Positions 49,267 through 63,082 of a stretch of 64,000 bases of DNA are shown here, in pieces; the first letter of the stretch is position 1, and each line of letters opens with the position of its first letter. A model generated the notes under the pieces. The model was given only the letters and a program-made list of their open reading frames with translations, made no database searches and was not told the DNA's origin. Both the position numbers and the translations under genes were made by a program. Source of the DNA: Fallopia convolvulus (Eukaryota > Streptophyta > Magnoliopsida > Caryophyllales > Polygonaceae); the NCBI GenBank assembly GCA_964016875.1, contig OZ024719.1, forward strand, positions 64,675,224-64,739,223. The letters run 5' to 3'.

Positions 49267-49689
49267 ACTTATTTTTGTTGTAATGAGACTAGTTTGAGGT
49301 ATCATAGAGAGTCCACAATCGGGATAGAGCACTAGATGACTTGCCAGAATTCGCCAAACAAGATCTAGGGGCACTATGGATGGCTCTTGTGAATCAAAGT
49401 CTGCTTGGGCCAAAGTGTATGTCCTTAATTGCGCTGGATATGCACCCAACACAGCAGGTACTTGGCGTTGGGAAATAGGACTCCAAGTGCGTGAACCCTA
49501 GAAACATCACGATCAGTCACTACAATTTCTTGCATTTTTTCAATCTTTTTGAACAACTCACACAATTATCAACTTATCAATTATCAACCGTTGGTCTTGT
49601 TGAACCCCGAATGAATGAACCCCGAATGTTCCTCAACCGTTGGTCTTGCTGGTGGCATTTGGGTTTTATGAAAAAATTATCAACTTATT
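49267..49689. other. Intergenic, short internal repeat
   Basis: CAACCGTTGGTCTTG occurs near 49578 and 49639, with TTATCAACTTAT words around it. No gene was recognised. Confidence 0.4.
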
Positions 49690-50160
49690 AATGAATCGAT
49701 AGTGCGCATACACAAAGATGACCGATTCCTTAGTTTCAAGTACACGAATTCAAAGGAAAGCACCAACGTGGTATTAATATTTGCCTATGCTCCACCCATA
49801 AAAAATAAATATGCATTTTGGAATAAAATCCAAGCATATACTAAGAACATCCAACATCCTTGCATAGCGATGGGTGACCTAAATAAGATACAAAATAGTA
49901 AGCAAAAAAGTGGATGGAATAACTCATCTCATTACAAGTTCAAAAGATTAATGGTATTTAAAAACTCTCATGATCTCCTCGACAAACCTACCAAAGGAAA
50001 TACATTCACCTAGAGAAAACGAAAAAAAGATGAAGATGTGCACGACAATCTAGATTGTGTTTTGGTCCAAGATCAACTCCTTCAACGACTTCCAAACACC
50101 CACACAAAAACCACGCTTTTGCCACATCTGATCCTTGTTCAATCTCCATTGATATAAGCG
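49690..50160 (+). pseudogene. LINE endonuclease relic
   Basis: The frame at 49702-50013 encodes the N-terminal endonuclease domain of an L1-type non-LTR retrotransposon. VLIFAYAPP is followed by IAMGDLNKIQNSKQKSG, the GD-x-N catalytic motif, then FKRLMVFKNSHDLLDKPTKGNTFT. A stop replaces the expected Trp after TFT at 50011, and the match continues as NLDCVLVQDQLLQRLPNT. Sequence to about 50650 may be further decayed LINE body. It is inactive. Confidence 0.85.
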
Positions 50161-52440
50161 ATACCACGGAATAGAGAGTCCAACCTTTTAATTTTGAGAT
50201 GTTGTGGACTAAAAGGAGAGATTTCAATAATATTATTCTGCAAGCATATGACTTGACCGCATTGCATGAAACCCACATGTATATCCTAAAAATGTTAAAA
50301 ATTAAAGCAATGGAATGAAATAGGAGAACCTTTGGCAACATTCTTGAGCAACTAGAGAAATTGGAACATACACTCGTTGATATTCAAAAAGACTCAACCC
50401 AACAGAACAACAACAAAATGAGACGAATATAGCTAATCTTATTATAAACAAGAAGAATTTAATGGAATTTCACCAATCGAATCGGGCTCAAAGAGTAAAA
50501 ATCAATCATGTTAAGAACATGGATACAAACAAACCCAGTACTTTCATAGATTAATCACAAGAAGAATAAATAGAAAAATCAATAGGACTATACACACCGC
50601 TAAAGAAACCATGGTCATAAAAATAAATAATCTTTTCTTCATTTTCCTCCACACCAATCTCATTTTATTTTCAATACTCTCACCCACTACAATTTTTATA
50701 CTCTCAGTTCTCAAACATCGTTCTCTTACGTTATTTACATAGTTGAACTTTTATCAATGCGTTAACTTAAAATGGCCTTTAGTTGATATTGAATCACTTG
50801 TTTTAATAAGAAGGGAAGCCTTTGCCTAATTTCAAAGGTTTAGTCTTTGTACTTTGATTGAATTCAAACCAATAAACGTTCGGAGCACTAAAGACAACAT
50901 TGAGTATGCGCCCTCGAGAGAAAGGTTGACTTGACATTGCATTGTTATGTGAGCATGCATGTTAAGTGATGCATGGCCCTTAATATCAATACCGAATTTT
51001 TAAGGCCATAGCAATTGGTATCATAGTATAGATCACAAGATCTCAATCTTTGGTGAGCCTAATTGAAGACAATGTAAAAGATGAAGGACAATTTGAATAC
51101 TAAAGGTCAAAGTAGCTGTTATAGTTGCCCAAAAGTCACGAGAAGTGCCACTACTTAGTTAAGGATACATATATATTTGGCACGATCTTGAGAAGGTCGG
51201 ATTTGGAGACAAGATAGAAGCCCGAGACATGTAAAACAAGTATTAACGAATCTTCATGAGGTAGTTCCCTTAAGGGACAACATAACACTCTCAACCCACA
51301 CCTAAAGCAAGGTACGCCAACCAAAATCTCAAGCTCACCGTTCCCTTCTTCCTACAGGGTTCGTACAAATGAAAGGGCACCCAGATACAAGTCACATTGA
51401 CAAAACATTAACCAAGACCCAAATTATATTATGCGTATGTGTAAAGGGCAAAGATCAAACCAACAAATTTGTTAAACTAGTGGTGAGGCAAGATTACAAC
51501 TTTCAAGTCAAGACTATTTTTAAAAAGGATTCTTTTAAGTGGAATATGTGCATCCAACCAACAATGTCACCTCGTCAAACGAGAGGCAATAAGAATGAAC
51601 AATGTAGTACTAGTAGAGTCGTTTCGTAGCTAGCAACAAGAATCAACAATATATGAAAGAAAAGTGGGATTTCTCCCTAAATTTACGATGTAGTGATCCT
51701 TATATTTTTTTCTTAGTACAATGTTTACAAACCAATGAAGCTTCGACATTTAACCTCGGGTTCTACCCTTATTTATACTACATATTATACAAGTGACATT
51801 TATCCTACCCCGACCCTTTTACATTCATCACATTAAATCAAGCCTTATTGAATACAAGCATGTAAAACGATTCTTCAACAACCTTCTTCAATGGCCCTAA
51901 CAAATCGCTCGGAGACTAATCGGCTTGCTTCTAAAAACCACCATTTTGACTTCTGCCAACATTGATAGTTAGCACATCGCATGTGAGGGTGTGGAGATGT
52001 AGCTAATGCAAGGGTGAAGTGATTGCAATCTAGACCCAATAGTGAGTTATTGACCATGCCCGCATCACATCAAGGCAACGACGCACAAGTACCTAGCTGC
52101 CCGAGTAGTTGCATGCTTAGTAACAAGGGCAAAACACGAGGTCGAAACTTATAATATATTTTCTTATTAAAATAAATAAAAATAATATATTATAATTAGA
52201 TATTATTATTTAATTAAAAACTAATTTTAATAATCGTAAAAAAAAAGATAATTTAGATTCGCTGGTCAACCCGACTCGACCGAAAACCCGCTATAACGCA
52301 ACCTAATTTAAATATAAACCGAACCCGAATCCGCCCGACTCGATTGACATGTCTAACTACTCCTTCGTAATAATAATGTTTTTTTTTGTAATATAAGTTC
52401 GTAATAATAATGTTGAAAATGCATTTCTACATAAGCGTTT
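50161..52440. other. Intergenic, decayed repeat DNA
   Basis: No gene was recognised. An 86-codon frame at 51369-51629 has no family resemblance. At about 52260-52360 a stretch of CCGAACCCGAATCC-like words ending GATTGACATGTCTAA resembles the end of another small hAT-like element, without a visible partner. Confidence 0.4.
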
Positions 52441-52532
52441 TCTTTCGTTCACCGACCTTCTTTCGCTCCTAGGGTTTTATTCTTTTGTTTTGAGGCGCGC
52501 TTCCCATCTCCCCCTCTCTCAACCTCTCTACC
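52441..52532 (+). promoter_or_regulatory. NOB1 leader with telo-box-like motif
   Basis: TAGGGTTTT at 52470-52478 (reverse AAAACCCTA) lies about 55 bases before the NOB1 start. A pyrimidine-rich CATCTCCCCCTCTCTCAACC follows, as in many plant leaders. Confidence 0.5.
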
Positions 52533-55500
52533 ATGGCGTCCGAACCTCCAAGCCCGTCAACATTACAACCACCTCCGGCTACCAGCTGGTCTAGCCTACT
52601 CACGCAGCCTGCACAGCCACCGGCCAGAGCAGCGGCGCCTTCGGCGGCGTCAGCGCACCAATTATTGGATGGCTGCAAGTCGTCGAAGGGCGTCGCAGTG
52701 GCGGTGGTGGACGCCAACGCCATCATCCAGGGAGGCGAGAGGCTCAGCTCCTCCGCCGACAGGTTCGTCTCCGTTGAAGAAGTTATCAGTGAGATACGCG
52801 ACCCCACGTCCCGCCACCGTCTATCTGTACTCCCCTTCACCGTCGAGACGATGGAGCCCTCCCCTGAATCACTGAAGAAAGGTTTGACTTCTGTTCATTT
52901 TGAGTTAGGTTGTATGATTTTAATTTGGATACTCTCTTATGCTACCCTTGTTTCAATTTAGTTTATGACTGTTAGGCTCTCAACGTGTGTTTTCTAATTG
53001 TTAGATTGATTATTTTTCTTAACTGTATATAAATATTTTCAACTAGTGCTGTGTTTTGAATCTTAATGTTTTCAATGCAATGAGCAATGGCTTTACTTGC
53101 GAAAGTGTGTGCTTGCTTGCTGTAACCGAAGTCTCAGGATTTATGCAGACATGTGATTGTTCTATATCTTTGCAAATACAATGGTGGCTTTAGTTATGTG
53201 ATCATTGATAGGCCATGCCGATCTATGTTCTGTGCATATGCTTCCCTCACATATACATTCTAAAATTACAACGCAACACTATTTTGAGTCTTAACCTGGA
53301 ATTATGTGTGATATCTGATTCATCTTAATCTGTGGCTTGATAGTTGTCAGCTTTGCAAGGGCAACTGGTGATTTGCAAACACTTTCAGATGTGGATTTGA
53401 AGCTTATTGCACTTACGTACACCCTTGAAGCACAGATTCATGGTACTAAACATCTCAGGGACATCCCTCCTCCTGTACATATGCTTAATGTCAGAAGGTT
53501 ACCTGAGAAGGAATTGCCTGGGTGGGGTTCTAATGTTCCCAATCTAGAGGAGTGGGAGGCGCTAGAAAAACTTGCTGAAACTTTTCCTACTAAAGATTCA
53601 AAGATATTGCCTTTGAAGGATTTAAGCTTGAATATCCAATGTGAAGACAATGTTAGTCTGCAAGATGGTTCTGTAGGAAATGGAAGTGAAAATAATACTT
53701 TGGATGATGACCATTCTCAAAAAAAACCTGGGAGATACAAGAAGTATCCAACTCAAAAGAGAGAAGTAAAGCTTGAAGGGAAGGTAGTTGCAGATGGAAT
53801 TGATGCATCACAAGGTCAATACAATGAGGATGATGGTGATTGGAATCCTGCTGTCAGTCGTAGCACTCGTAGAAGATTCCTGAAAAGGCAAGCTCGGCGT
53901 GATAAAAGCGAGGCTTCACTTAAAAATGATGAGCAAGATGATGTTACTGAGGACACAGAATTTGCAATGGAAGAACCTGGAAGCCAACTTGATCCAGGTG
54001 AAAATAATGCTATGAAAGATGAAGAAATCTCTTCTATTATGAAGCAGATGAGACTTGATGGTGACACTGAACTCAATGATTGTGAAGCAAACAATGACGA
54101 GTCTGAACACATTGAGACTTTGAGCCAGACCACTGATAGCGTTGATACTTCTTACGTGGATGACCTTAGCAGTGAACAAAGTTGGTCACTGAGATCACTA
54201 TCAGAATCAAGTGTAGCTTGTGTGACTGGTGACTTTGCTATGCAAAATGTTATCTTGCAGATGGGTCTACGTCTGGTGGCTCCTGGAGGAATGCAGATTC
54301 GCGAGTTGCACAGGTAGCTATATCATATCATTAACCTTTTATCTTCTTTTTTTTTCTCGTAAAGAATTCATGTAGTATTTTTTTTCTGCTTATGAATGCT
54401 GTTTGTAGATAGACTGAAACTGTGTGTTCTTCCTAGGGGGTTGCGGATAAAGATCTATTGCTTGTACTTGTCATTTATGTCTGCATTAAGTCTCTTGCAT
54501 ATTGTCACTTATGTTTGGTGTTTGTACTAAATATTAGAATATGCTGTCTATGTCCAGATGGGTTTTGAAGTGTCATGCATGCTATAAAGTTACCAATGAA
54601 ATTGGAAGGGTCTTCTGCCCAAAGTGTGGGAATGGTGGCACTTTAAGAAAAGTTGCTGTTACAGTTGGTGAGAATGGAGTTGTGCTGGCAGCTCATAGAC
54701 AACGTTTTTCCTTACGAGGAACTAAGGTATGAGATCTATCTTCTTTAGCCAATTTAATTGATCTTGTTTCTTTGCAGCTTGAAAAGAACGTATTCTTATA
54801 AAATAAACACAAAGTTGTAAAATAATGATTTTTTCTTGTTTGCCCTTGCTTGATTTGTTAATCTGTGGTAGCCTCTCTTGTATGTTATTAACGACATTAC
54901 ATCTTTGCTCTAGAGTCTAGGACAAGCCTCTTAAAATGAAAATGCTACTACATCAATAATGCCACAAATTCTTGATCTCCACACATCTTTGCTTGTTGCG
55001 AAGCCCATCATTGAGGTTTTTTACACACTCTTTATCATGGTGGCAGAATAGTTCTGTTGATCAGTTATTTTCCTTTGTGTAGCTTCGGATTTGTTTGAGG
55101 GATTTTAGACCTAGCTGGCTAGCTCTCCTGCTTGTATATTTCTCATTTACAAAGTATTGCTGTTCTAAAATGAGCAATGGAGCATCATGCACCTTTAAAC
55201 CTTGTTTTGCTTTAATTTATTGCTTGCTGGAAAATTTTGAAGTCACAAGAATTACTTGACAATATTTTCTGATATTATTTTCTGCAGTTCTCACTGCCTT
55301 TACCTCAAGGAGGACGTGATTCCATCACGAAAAACCCCATCCTACGGGAAGACCAACTTCCTCAGAAATTTGGAGTGTTCTTGCGTGATGATAAGCGTTC
55401 AAAGGCAAGGAACAAAGCTAATAACAATGTAAGTTTGTAACCCATATCTATTCCGAGTTTCCACCTGCTCAAATCTAGTCTTCTTCATCCATTTTGTAAA

Positions 55501-55689
55501 TTTGTTGTCTGAATTGAAATGATATATGTTTGGTTTTTGAAGGGCATGGACTTCTTTGTTCCAGACGACATCTTCAGCGGCCGTGCTGATAAGAAAGAGC
55601 CACTTATGCCCCCAGTTAGACAAGCACTCACCATGTTCTCTGGAAGGAAGAATCCTAATGACAATCATTACTCTCGTGCTAAGCATTAA
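52533..55689 (+). CDS. NOB1: NOB1, 20S pre-rRNA D-site endonuclease
   Basis: NOB1 cuts 20S pre-rRNA at site D to make mature 18S rRNA in late 40S assembly. Exons: 52533-52881, 53344-54313, 54558-54726, 55288-55428, 55543-55689. They sum to 1776 bases (591 aa), close to the plant length of about 600. The PIN nuclease domain lies at about 55-150 and begins VAVAVVDANAII, with the first catalytic Asp. A later acidic site is in LSDVDLKLIALTY. A long acidic, low-complexity linker fills most of exon 2. The zinc ribbon has four Cys (CHACYKV ... RVFCPKCGNGGTL) at about 445-465, followed by the RFSLRGTKFSLP and GGRDSITKNPILREDQLPQ motifs of the NOB1 C-terminus. It complements UTP15 functionally, but it is 20 kb away and on the other strand. 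Confidence 0.96.
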
Positions 55690-56525
55690 TTTTGTGTTTT
55701 CTTACTCTTAAAATTTTTTTAATTATGCTTGCCTTTTGCAGCTTGTTTTTTTTTACCCGTGGGCTTGTACCTCCTACCTACCAGTTTTGGATCATATCTA
55801 ATTAGAAATTTGAATGTGGGAATTACATAGGTGATAGATGTCTTTGTACTTGAATTTTGCCTGGAATGAATAATTTTCCTATAACTTTCAGTGGTTTCTT
55901 ATTTCTTTCCTGTCGTGTGTGATTTGTCATTTTTCAAGGTGTTTCATTTTTTAAAAACTAATCAAATTTTCGTAACAGCCTAACAGGTGAGCTTAATTAT
56001 GAAAACTTATCAAAGCACCCTCTTTCTGTGAGATATTCTTCTAGTGATCGGATCTATAGTAACTTTTGGACAAAAATGAGATTTTGAATGACAATTTGTT
56101 TCTTAAAAACTCATTAAATAGTAATTTTAGAAAGAAAAATATTGAGTTTAAAGTAAATCAAGCCATCAAGGTATAATATTGGTAGCTTCTTAAAGTAAAT
56201 CAAGATATTCTGATTTAAAGGTGTTTTTTTAATGGAGCGCAAATTGCTAATAACTCATAAGCAAAGTCTAATATTTTAAAAAAGTACTTTACATCATGAG
56301 GAAAAATGGCTTACAAAACTACGCACAGCACATTTAATCCTCCATTTCCTCCATTTCAAACATCTAATCTTTTGCTTCACTTAACACGAAATAAAAACCA
56401 TATACTATAATCTCCACCACCAAAAAAAAGGCACTAAAGAACATAAAATGGTAACCTATTTTTCCTATACATGTGTTAGTAGTAGTAGTAGTAGTAGCTT
56501 TTTGTTAACTAGCAAAGCAACCTTC
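55690..56525. other. Convergent intergenic region between NOB1 and the LRR-RLK
   Basis: It contains both 3' UTRs. A trinucleotide microsatellite (AGT repeats) is at about 56475-56498. No gene was recognised. Confidence 0.5.
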
Positions 56526-59500
56526 TTATGAATCATCCAAAGCAAGCTCTGCCCATGCCAATGAGGAAGACCTAAGCTCAGCTGAGATGGACAACTTGAT
56601 CCGGCTCTCCAGCGTCACACACACCTCATCAATCGGCATCCTCTTGCTGATGTCAGACTCGATACAACAGCTCACCACCTCACAAAGCGTCTTAAGATCC
56701 TCGTACTCAAAATGCTTTAGCTGTGGATCAACCACATAAGACATCACCTCTGGAATCTCAAGGTAGTCTCTTGCCTAGTTGTCAAATCCCAAACAACCAA
56801 TCATCATTCATTCAATCCTTCTAAAATATAATTGCAAAAACAAAAAAGAAAATAGTTGGTAATAAGCAACTGACCCAATCTACCAAGGATCCATGTTCCT
56901 TGGAATGTGGAGGTCTCCCACTGATTATCTCCAGTAGCAACACACCAAAAGCATACAAATTCTCTTTCAAGTCGGGATTGCATTCTTCACTTGAATTCGA
57001 TGCAGTACTGATAGTACCACCACTAATGCTCCCTTCTGAGCTCAAGCTTTTCTTCTCTGGTCTAGCTAGAATGGTCTTCCAGCTCTCAAAATCAACCAAC
57101 TGTGGAGCAAAGATCAATTCCTTCATTACCAAGTTCCCTTGTGACATTCATTGGAGTTTTTAGTCAAATTTATGATTTCATACCCTAGGTGAAAAGTCTT
57201 CTGTGAGGTACACAGAGCTAGAGTTCAGCTCTGAAATGGTAAATGGCGGGTTGAGCTCTGTGTGAAGATATTTCAGTCCTCGTGCAATTCCTAAGATAAT
57301 CTTCATACGCCTTGGCCAGGATAGCTGACAACCCTCACCAACTAGCATTTCAAAACAACCAGTAAGGTTTGGAGCTCTGTAAAAGGCACTTTTGAACCAA
57401 AAAGATTATTTTAACTTACAATGCAGGTGCTCAGAGAGAGTGCCATAGGATGCATATTCAAAAACCAGCATCCTTGTAAATGGAGAACTCTCTCTACAGT
57501 ATCCCAGCAACTTTCCAGTGTTCTCATGATTCATTCTAGCCAAATCTGCAACCTGAAACCGAAAAAGAAATCCAATCTATAGAAGTCTTCTTTGATAGCT
57601 GATTTCAAGAAAGAAAAATAGCGCGACTCAGAAAGAGTGGAAATTACCTCGCGCTGAAAGTAAAGCTCATGATAGCCAGACCATTGTTCTTCTTTTATAC
57701 AGAAGGATATTACAGCAATCTCAGGCCCACCTTTTATGATTCCCTTGTAAACCATGCTGTCTGTTGAAGATCCTATGATGTTGCTGAAATCTTCACAAGC
57801 TACTTCAAGATCTTGTCTGCTGTACCTCAATACATCTTTCAATGCTTCTGAATCTGTTTACCAGGAGACCATCAGATTAATCCATATTAATCAAGAAGAT
57901 TAGATTTTTTTTCCTTGTAATAAAAAAAAGAGAGAGAAAAAAGAGATTTTTACCTATATATACAGCCAAGCGATCCTTGTCACTTGCTGATTTCTTCCAA
58001 GGGATTATAATAGCTGATTTGGTATTATTACACCTCTTAAATGCAGTTACAATGAAGGTGACAAAGAAGGCACCCATTATAATTCCAGCCCCTATTTCTA
58101 CTGCTAAAATCCATATTGGTTTTGAGTTGCTGGGATGCTTAGCTTCATCTTCCTGGGCCTTGTGTCTGGGGGTATAAGCCATTGGACGGCTTTTCGCTGG
58201 CGATGAAGAAGCTGATCCTGTAAATTTTTAAGAAAATTGTATTATGTTATCAAATGAAAATTTTGAGATAGATGAACAACTGTCACAACAAAAGACGTAC
58301 CGCATTGTGAAGTAGGGCGCTGTTTGACACTCTTCTCTGCAAGGCAATTTCCTCGAAAGCTTGTACTGGAATATGATGATGAATTAGTTAAATTGAAAGT
58401 GACAAAGTTGTGCTGCAAATGTAAGACAAAATTAATATGATACCTTGGCAGATACTGTAAGCACTTGGGTATATAGCCAATCAAGAAATTGTAGGAGAAG
58501 TCTGCAGCTTGTAGCTTAGGCAAACGGCAAAGGCCAACGACATTTCCTGAGGAAGAGTACCTGAACATACCGATACACGCTTGTGAGGAAGCAAGCATAG
58601 CCAAGTAAATTATATGAACAATATGATCAAATGCTAAATCTTGACATAACTAAATTACTAAGTTGACCACTGAAAGGACTAATTTTTTTCTAACTGATAG
58701 GTATCACTCATACAAAGGCATGTTTCATGACAGACTTTTATTATATGTTGATGGTTCATAGTTCTCTCTCCAATTCTAGTACTAGTAGTACATATATGAA
58801 ATTAATTTAAAGTCCCCCCTCAAGAGCTTCTGGTTGGAGGAATTCTACACAACAATATAGGAAGAGATCTTACAGTATAAGATATTTGGTTTATTTCGAA
58901 GATCCAAAATGAATAAAGGCTGGATTTACATTCATAATGAGGATTTGTAGTCTCTCTTCAAAATACCATTATCTAAGATAAAAATAGAGCATATGTCATG
59001 TAAAATTTAAAGACACTTAAACTTTGATCAATTTCAATCTAATTCTGCAAATCATACCAAAGGTTAAAAGAAAATTCCTGAAGCCTTACAAACACCATAC
59101 TTACATTTGATGTGTATTTGACTTCTCAGTGCCATTACCACCTGGAACTGTCCCCTGAAGCTTATTCCGATCCAAGAGAAGTTCTTGAAGGTTTTTTAAG
59201 TTGGCAAGTTCTAGTGGGATAGGTCCGGTTAGTCCATTAGACTCTAGATTTCTGCCATTAAAGAAGAAGAAAATAAGAGAACTTAACAGTAGAAGACAAA
59301 CTGTTAATATGTATTAAATTCAATACCATTTTTCATACATTTTGGTCACATTTGTAATATTCCCCAGCTCGGAAGGAATTGGTCCAGTTAACTGGTTCTG
59401 TCCAAGATCCAAGACTTTGAGGTGCTTTAACATGCCAATTTCCTTGGGAATGGTACCAATCAAATTGTTACCGTGCAGGATTCTGGAATACAAAAACAAA

Positions 59501-60203
59501 TTACTAAAAAAAAAGGTATATTGAGAACTTTGTCACTGTGAAAGATCAAATGGAAGACTTACAGCTGCTCCAAGTAGGTCAGCAGGCCTAATTCAGGAGC
59601 AAGAAACCCTTTCAAAGATGACACAGAAATGTTTCTGCAAGATGAAATGAATTAGATATTCCACATTTGATATTTTCCCATCATTGGATGTGAAATTTTG
59701 ACAGAAAATGGAATTTAGGGTAAAAACTAGAAGCAAACTGAAAATGCAGGTAATATAAGGATGAAATTCTTACAACTTAACAACATGGTCTCTAGCCACT
59801 GAGCAATAAACACCTGACCATTGACAGGGATCTGGATCTAGTCCATTCCAACTTGAGAAAACCAGATATGGATCTTCATATATGGCTTCCTTGAAATTAG
59901 TAAGTGCCCAAACTGAACAAAACCCCAGATTCCCAATTAGGAAAGTAAAAGGCAACAATGCAAGTTAAAATCAAGATTCACCCAGGAACTATTAACACTG
60001 ATAAGTGATAACCCATCAATTAATTACTCTAGATCAATATTTGGAGTTCAAACAACAAAAGAATGTGAATCAAAGATCAAAAGACAAACAAAAAGAGATG
60101 ATACAAGAGCATTGATACCTTCCTCTGACACAAAAGATTCAGCAGTTATGGCCAGTACTCCAAAGAGGGCTAAAATGAGCTTACCCCATGTAAATTCTCT
60201 CAT
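56526..60203 (-). CDS. LRR receptor-like pseudokinase (At1g63430/At5g41180 type)
   Basis: Exons: 60203-60119, 59912-59774, 59634-59563, 59482-59339, 59251-59105, 58560-58444, 58365-58301, 58217-57954, 57853-57648, 57552-57420, 57341-57184, 57099-56875, 56774-56526. They sum to 2004 bases (667 aa). A signal peptide (KLILALFGVLAITAES) leads into the LRR N-cap (DPCQWSGVYC), a few LRRs (LDLGQNQLTGPIPSELG; LRR introns fall every 72 or 144 bases), a second Cys cap and one membrane span (EIGAGIIMGAFFVTFIVTAF). The kinase-like domain lacks the key residues: the VAIK Lys region reads IAVISF, the HRD loop is replaced by FTISELNSSSVYL and DFG reads DFE. It is thus very likely inactive and works by binding. 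The plasma membrane is expected; the ligand is unknown. Confidence 0.94.
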
Positions 60204-62979
60204 ATTTCTCGTTTCACTATCCTCCTACACTTGTAACCTGCTCAGCGTTCTTCAAATTTGAAACTCACAAAATTCAAAAAAATTCTGCCAAAAAAGGGAC
60301 GGGAACTCACTAACTTAGTAACTTGGAGATACGGGTTTTCCTGGAAAAGGGAGAAGAAAATTTGTAAACTCCAACGCACCGTCACTGAAACAAAGAGACA
60401 AGTGAAAGGACAATTAATAAATAAAATTCCAAAAGAAAACAAAAGTTAGCAAGAAACTAGAGCAAAACCCAAAGCTTAAATCATGATTTGTGGCAATTAC
60501 CTCTTAGTACAGAAAATGCAGAGAGTGGGAAGTTGGAAGAAGAGAAGGCGAAGTGGGTAGCTTAGATTCAAAGGGAGGTTTTTGAAGAAGCAGACAGAAA
60601 AGCAAAAGAGTAATAAAGAAAACAAGAAATGGTCTCTGAAAAGGGAAATTAGTAAATTACCATGGAAATACAGGCACACAATACACGCTACACCATCATG
60701 GATTCATTTGCTTACGGAAAGAAATTAACTTTTGCAAAAATGAAAGATGGACCTGGGTATTGAATTTGGGAGGTGGGTCACGAAGAAGAGAAAGTAAATG
60801 CAAGTAAGAAGACTGAATGGTCATTGGGCATTAAATCCATCAATGAAAATATGGCGGTTTTTTTTTTAGTTTCTTTGGAGTCTTGTGTTATTATTTCTGT
60901 AAAATTTGTTGATTTGATTTCAATTTTTTTGTCTCCCCATTTTGCGATTGTTAGTGGATTTAGTGGTTTTGTTGGTGGATTTTGTTACTGAAAGTCCGCT
61001 AACTGTTTCTTGGATAGTGCACGATTTCCAGTTAAATGTGTTTTTTTGTGATCATATAATGTGGTTTGTCAAGAGTTTTTTTTTATATGAATAAAAGGAT
61101 TTGAAGCTTAAATGTGTATTTTGGTTAGGGATGTTAAAATGGATGCTGGAAACGATTATTAGCATCGACGTGGACTCGTGACTTACAATCATATGCCTTA
61201 TCAGATTATCTCTCATATTGAAAACGATTTAAGCTAATAAATTTGGGCCATCGTATGCCCCTTTACTGACCAAAAAAAACAAATAAAAATATTCTTATGT
61301 TCAAAAGATAATATTGTACTCATAATATATAAGCATTTACTTCATTCCATGTGGTAGATTATTGACTTTTTTAGTTAGACTTTTTTATTAAAAATTATTA
61401 TAAATTTACAATTACAAAGTACAAAATCTGTCTTTATTTTTTGTAACAATTGTTATTTTCATTGTGGGTTTAATCTATATTTAGCACAATCAACTATCAA
61501 ACTAGTATATTATAAAAACCATTAGCAAGATTGCAATATATAAATGTAACAGTTGACGAAGTATAATTATTATCAATGCATTTTGAAAAGAATAATAACC
61601 AAACTGTAAATGCAACGAGAATAGTAGATATTAAGAGGTAAGCAAATTAAGCATAAAGTATGGGAGATTGCTTCACTAACAATGCTTCCAAGCAAAGACA
61701 TGAGAAAAAGTGTGCTACACAAGAAAAAAAATGCCAGTTGGGTTTGTATTTGAAATTTGAAGGCATTTAGACTATTAGAGATTGATTGTTTGCTTTTCCA
61801 AAAGAATGCATATCAGTGTTTTTATTTTTGGATGCTTATGAATGGGGTTAGGTGTCTTAGTCTCACTTCCTACGAAAATGGATCGTGTGGGCCATGTAGT
61901 GTGAGAGATTTATAAGTTTGGTAGAGAATATAATATGAGATATTATTAATAGAAACCGTATAAATTTACTTTGTTGGCCAATTAGCTTCTCTTAAACTCA
62001 TCAATTATTATTTCAAAAAAAAAAAAAAATCATCAATTATACCCCAAACAAACGCATAAATACAAACCCTACTTTACACTTTTGAGTTTACCTAAGCTCA
62101 AAATGAAGTAATGGCCGCTTTATGGATAAGAAAAAAAACCTAAGTAAGAATTGTTTAAACTTTGAACTGCCCATTGAGTTATAAAAATAGCAGAGAAAGT
62201 TTTTATGATGTAATTTACTTTATTTAAAATTACTTTTTATGTGTTTCAAAGATTAAAGACTTTATTTTATTATTTGAAAAAAATAGGGCCTATTAATTGG
62301 AAAGTACGTATATATAGTTTCAATAACAAACAAAGAAACATATATCTTGAAACAAAAAAAAATGAACATTGAGAAATGTGGTTCCTACATTATAACAAGC
62401 AATCTAATACAAATGACAATACAAAGGGATGAAGTCCTCTACATTAACTTAAATTTTTGTGTTAAATTATGGTTCTTATATTATACTCCGTTTCTACAAA
62501 TAATTAAATTCGACACTGCGCCTCGTTTAATCACAACGCACCGAAATCTAACAATAGAATTACTCCAAATCAAAGTTCTTAAGGCCACAAGTAACAAAAA
62601 TCTTTGCAAAGTAAGAACACTATATATATGGCCGTATATCGTTGTTCATTTGAGTTCTTTTCTTTCAAAAGTCGACCATTTGGATTCTAACGAAGAAGAG
62701 TTGGAAGGAAGTCATTAAACAAGATCTCACCGTTCTAACAGTCTCAGCAGATATGACCTTGTGTATGGACCAATGGCGCGAGAAAATTACAATGACAGAG
62801 CGCCAGTAATGACGACCTGGAGGGAATTCCTTGATCTTTTCTCTTCTTTTAGTTTCTATATCTCAATCTTAGTTGTATGTGTTTTTTAGAGTACGCCTTT
62901 GCTTTTACTTTTTTAGTTTTCTTCCTTTTGTTTTCCCGTCCTTTTTCACTTTTGCTTTGGGCCCATCTCATATACCCTT
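60204..62979. other. LRR-RLK promoter side and AT-rich intergenic DNA
   Basis: The first 500 bases are probably the 5' UTR, possibly with an intron, and promoter of the LRR-RLK. The rest is very AT-rich. A 123-codon frame at 62347-62718 (+) has no family resemblance. No gene was recognised. Confidence 0.45.
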
Positions 62980-63082
62980 CTGACTTCAAGTTGGGGTAAG
63001 TGTGCCGTGTGCGTACATCTTGATCTCCCAGATCCCGCTAATACCGGGTTCCATCTGGGTAGATGTTGTTGTTGTTGTATAT
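62980..63082 (+). repeat. RTE/SINE-type 3' tail ending in (TTG)n
   Basis: GTGCGTACATCTTGATCTCC and CAGATCCCGCTAATACCGGG, then CATCTGGGTAGATGTTGTTG, match the common layout of plant RTE LINE and Au-like SINE tails, a short hairpin followed by TTG repeats. The preceding 150 T-rich bases could be the element's 3' UTR. The coding part is absent. Confidence 0.6.

Noticed and set aside
51369..51629. An 86-codon frame as a gene
   Set aside because: No recognisable domain, no leader or intron signals, and it lies in decayed repeat DNA.
62347..62718. A 123-codon frame as a gene
   Set aside because: AT-rich, biased composition with no family resemblance and no neighbouring exon.
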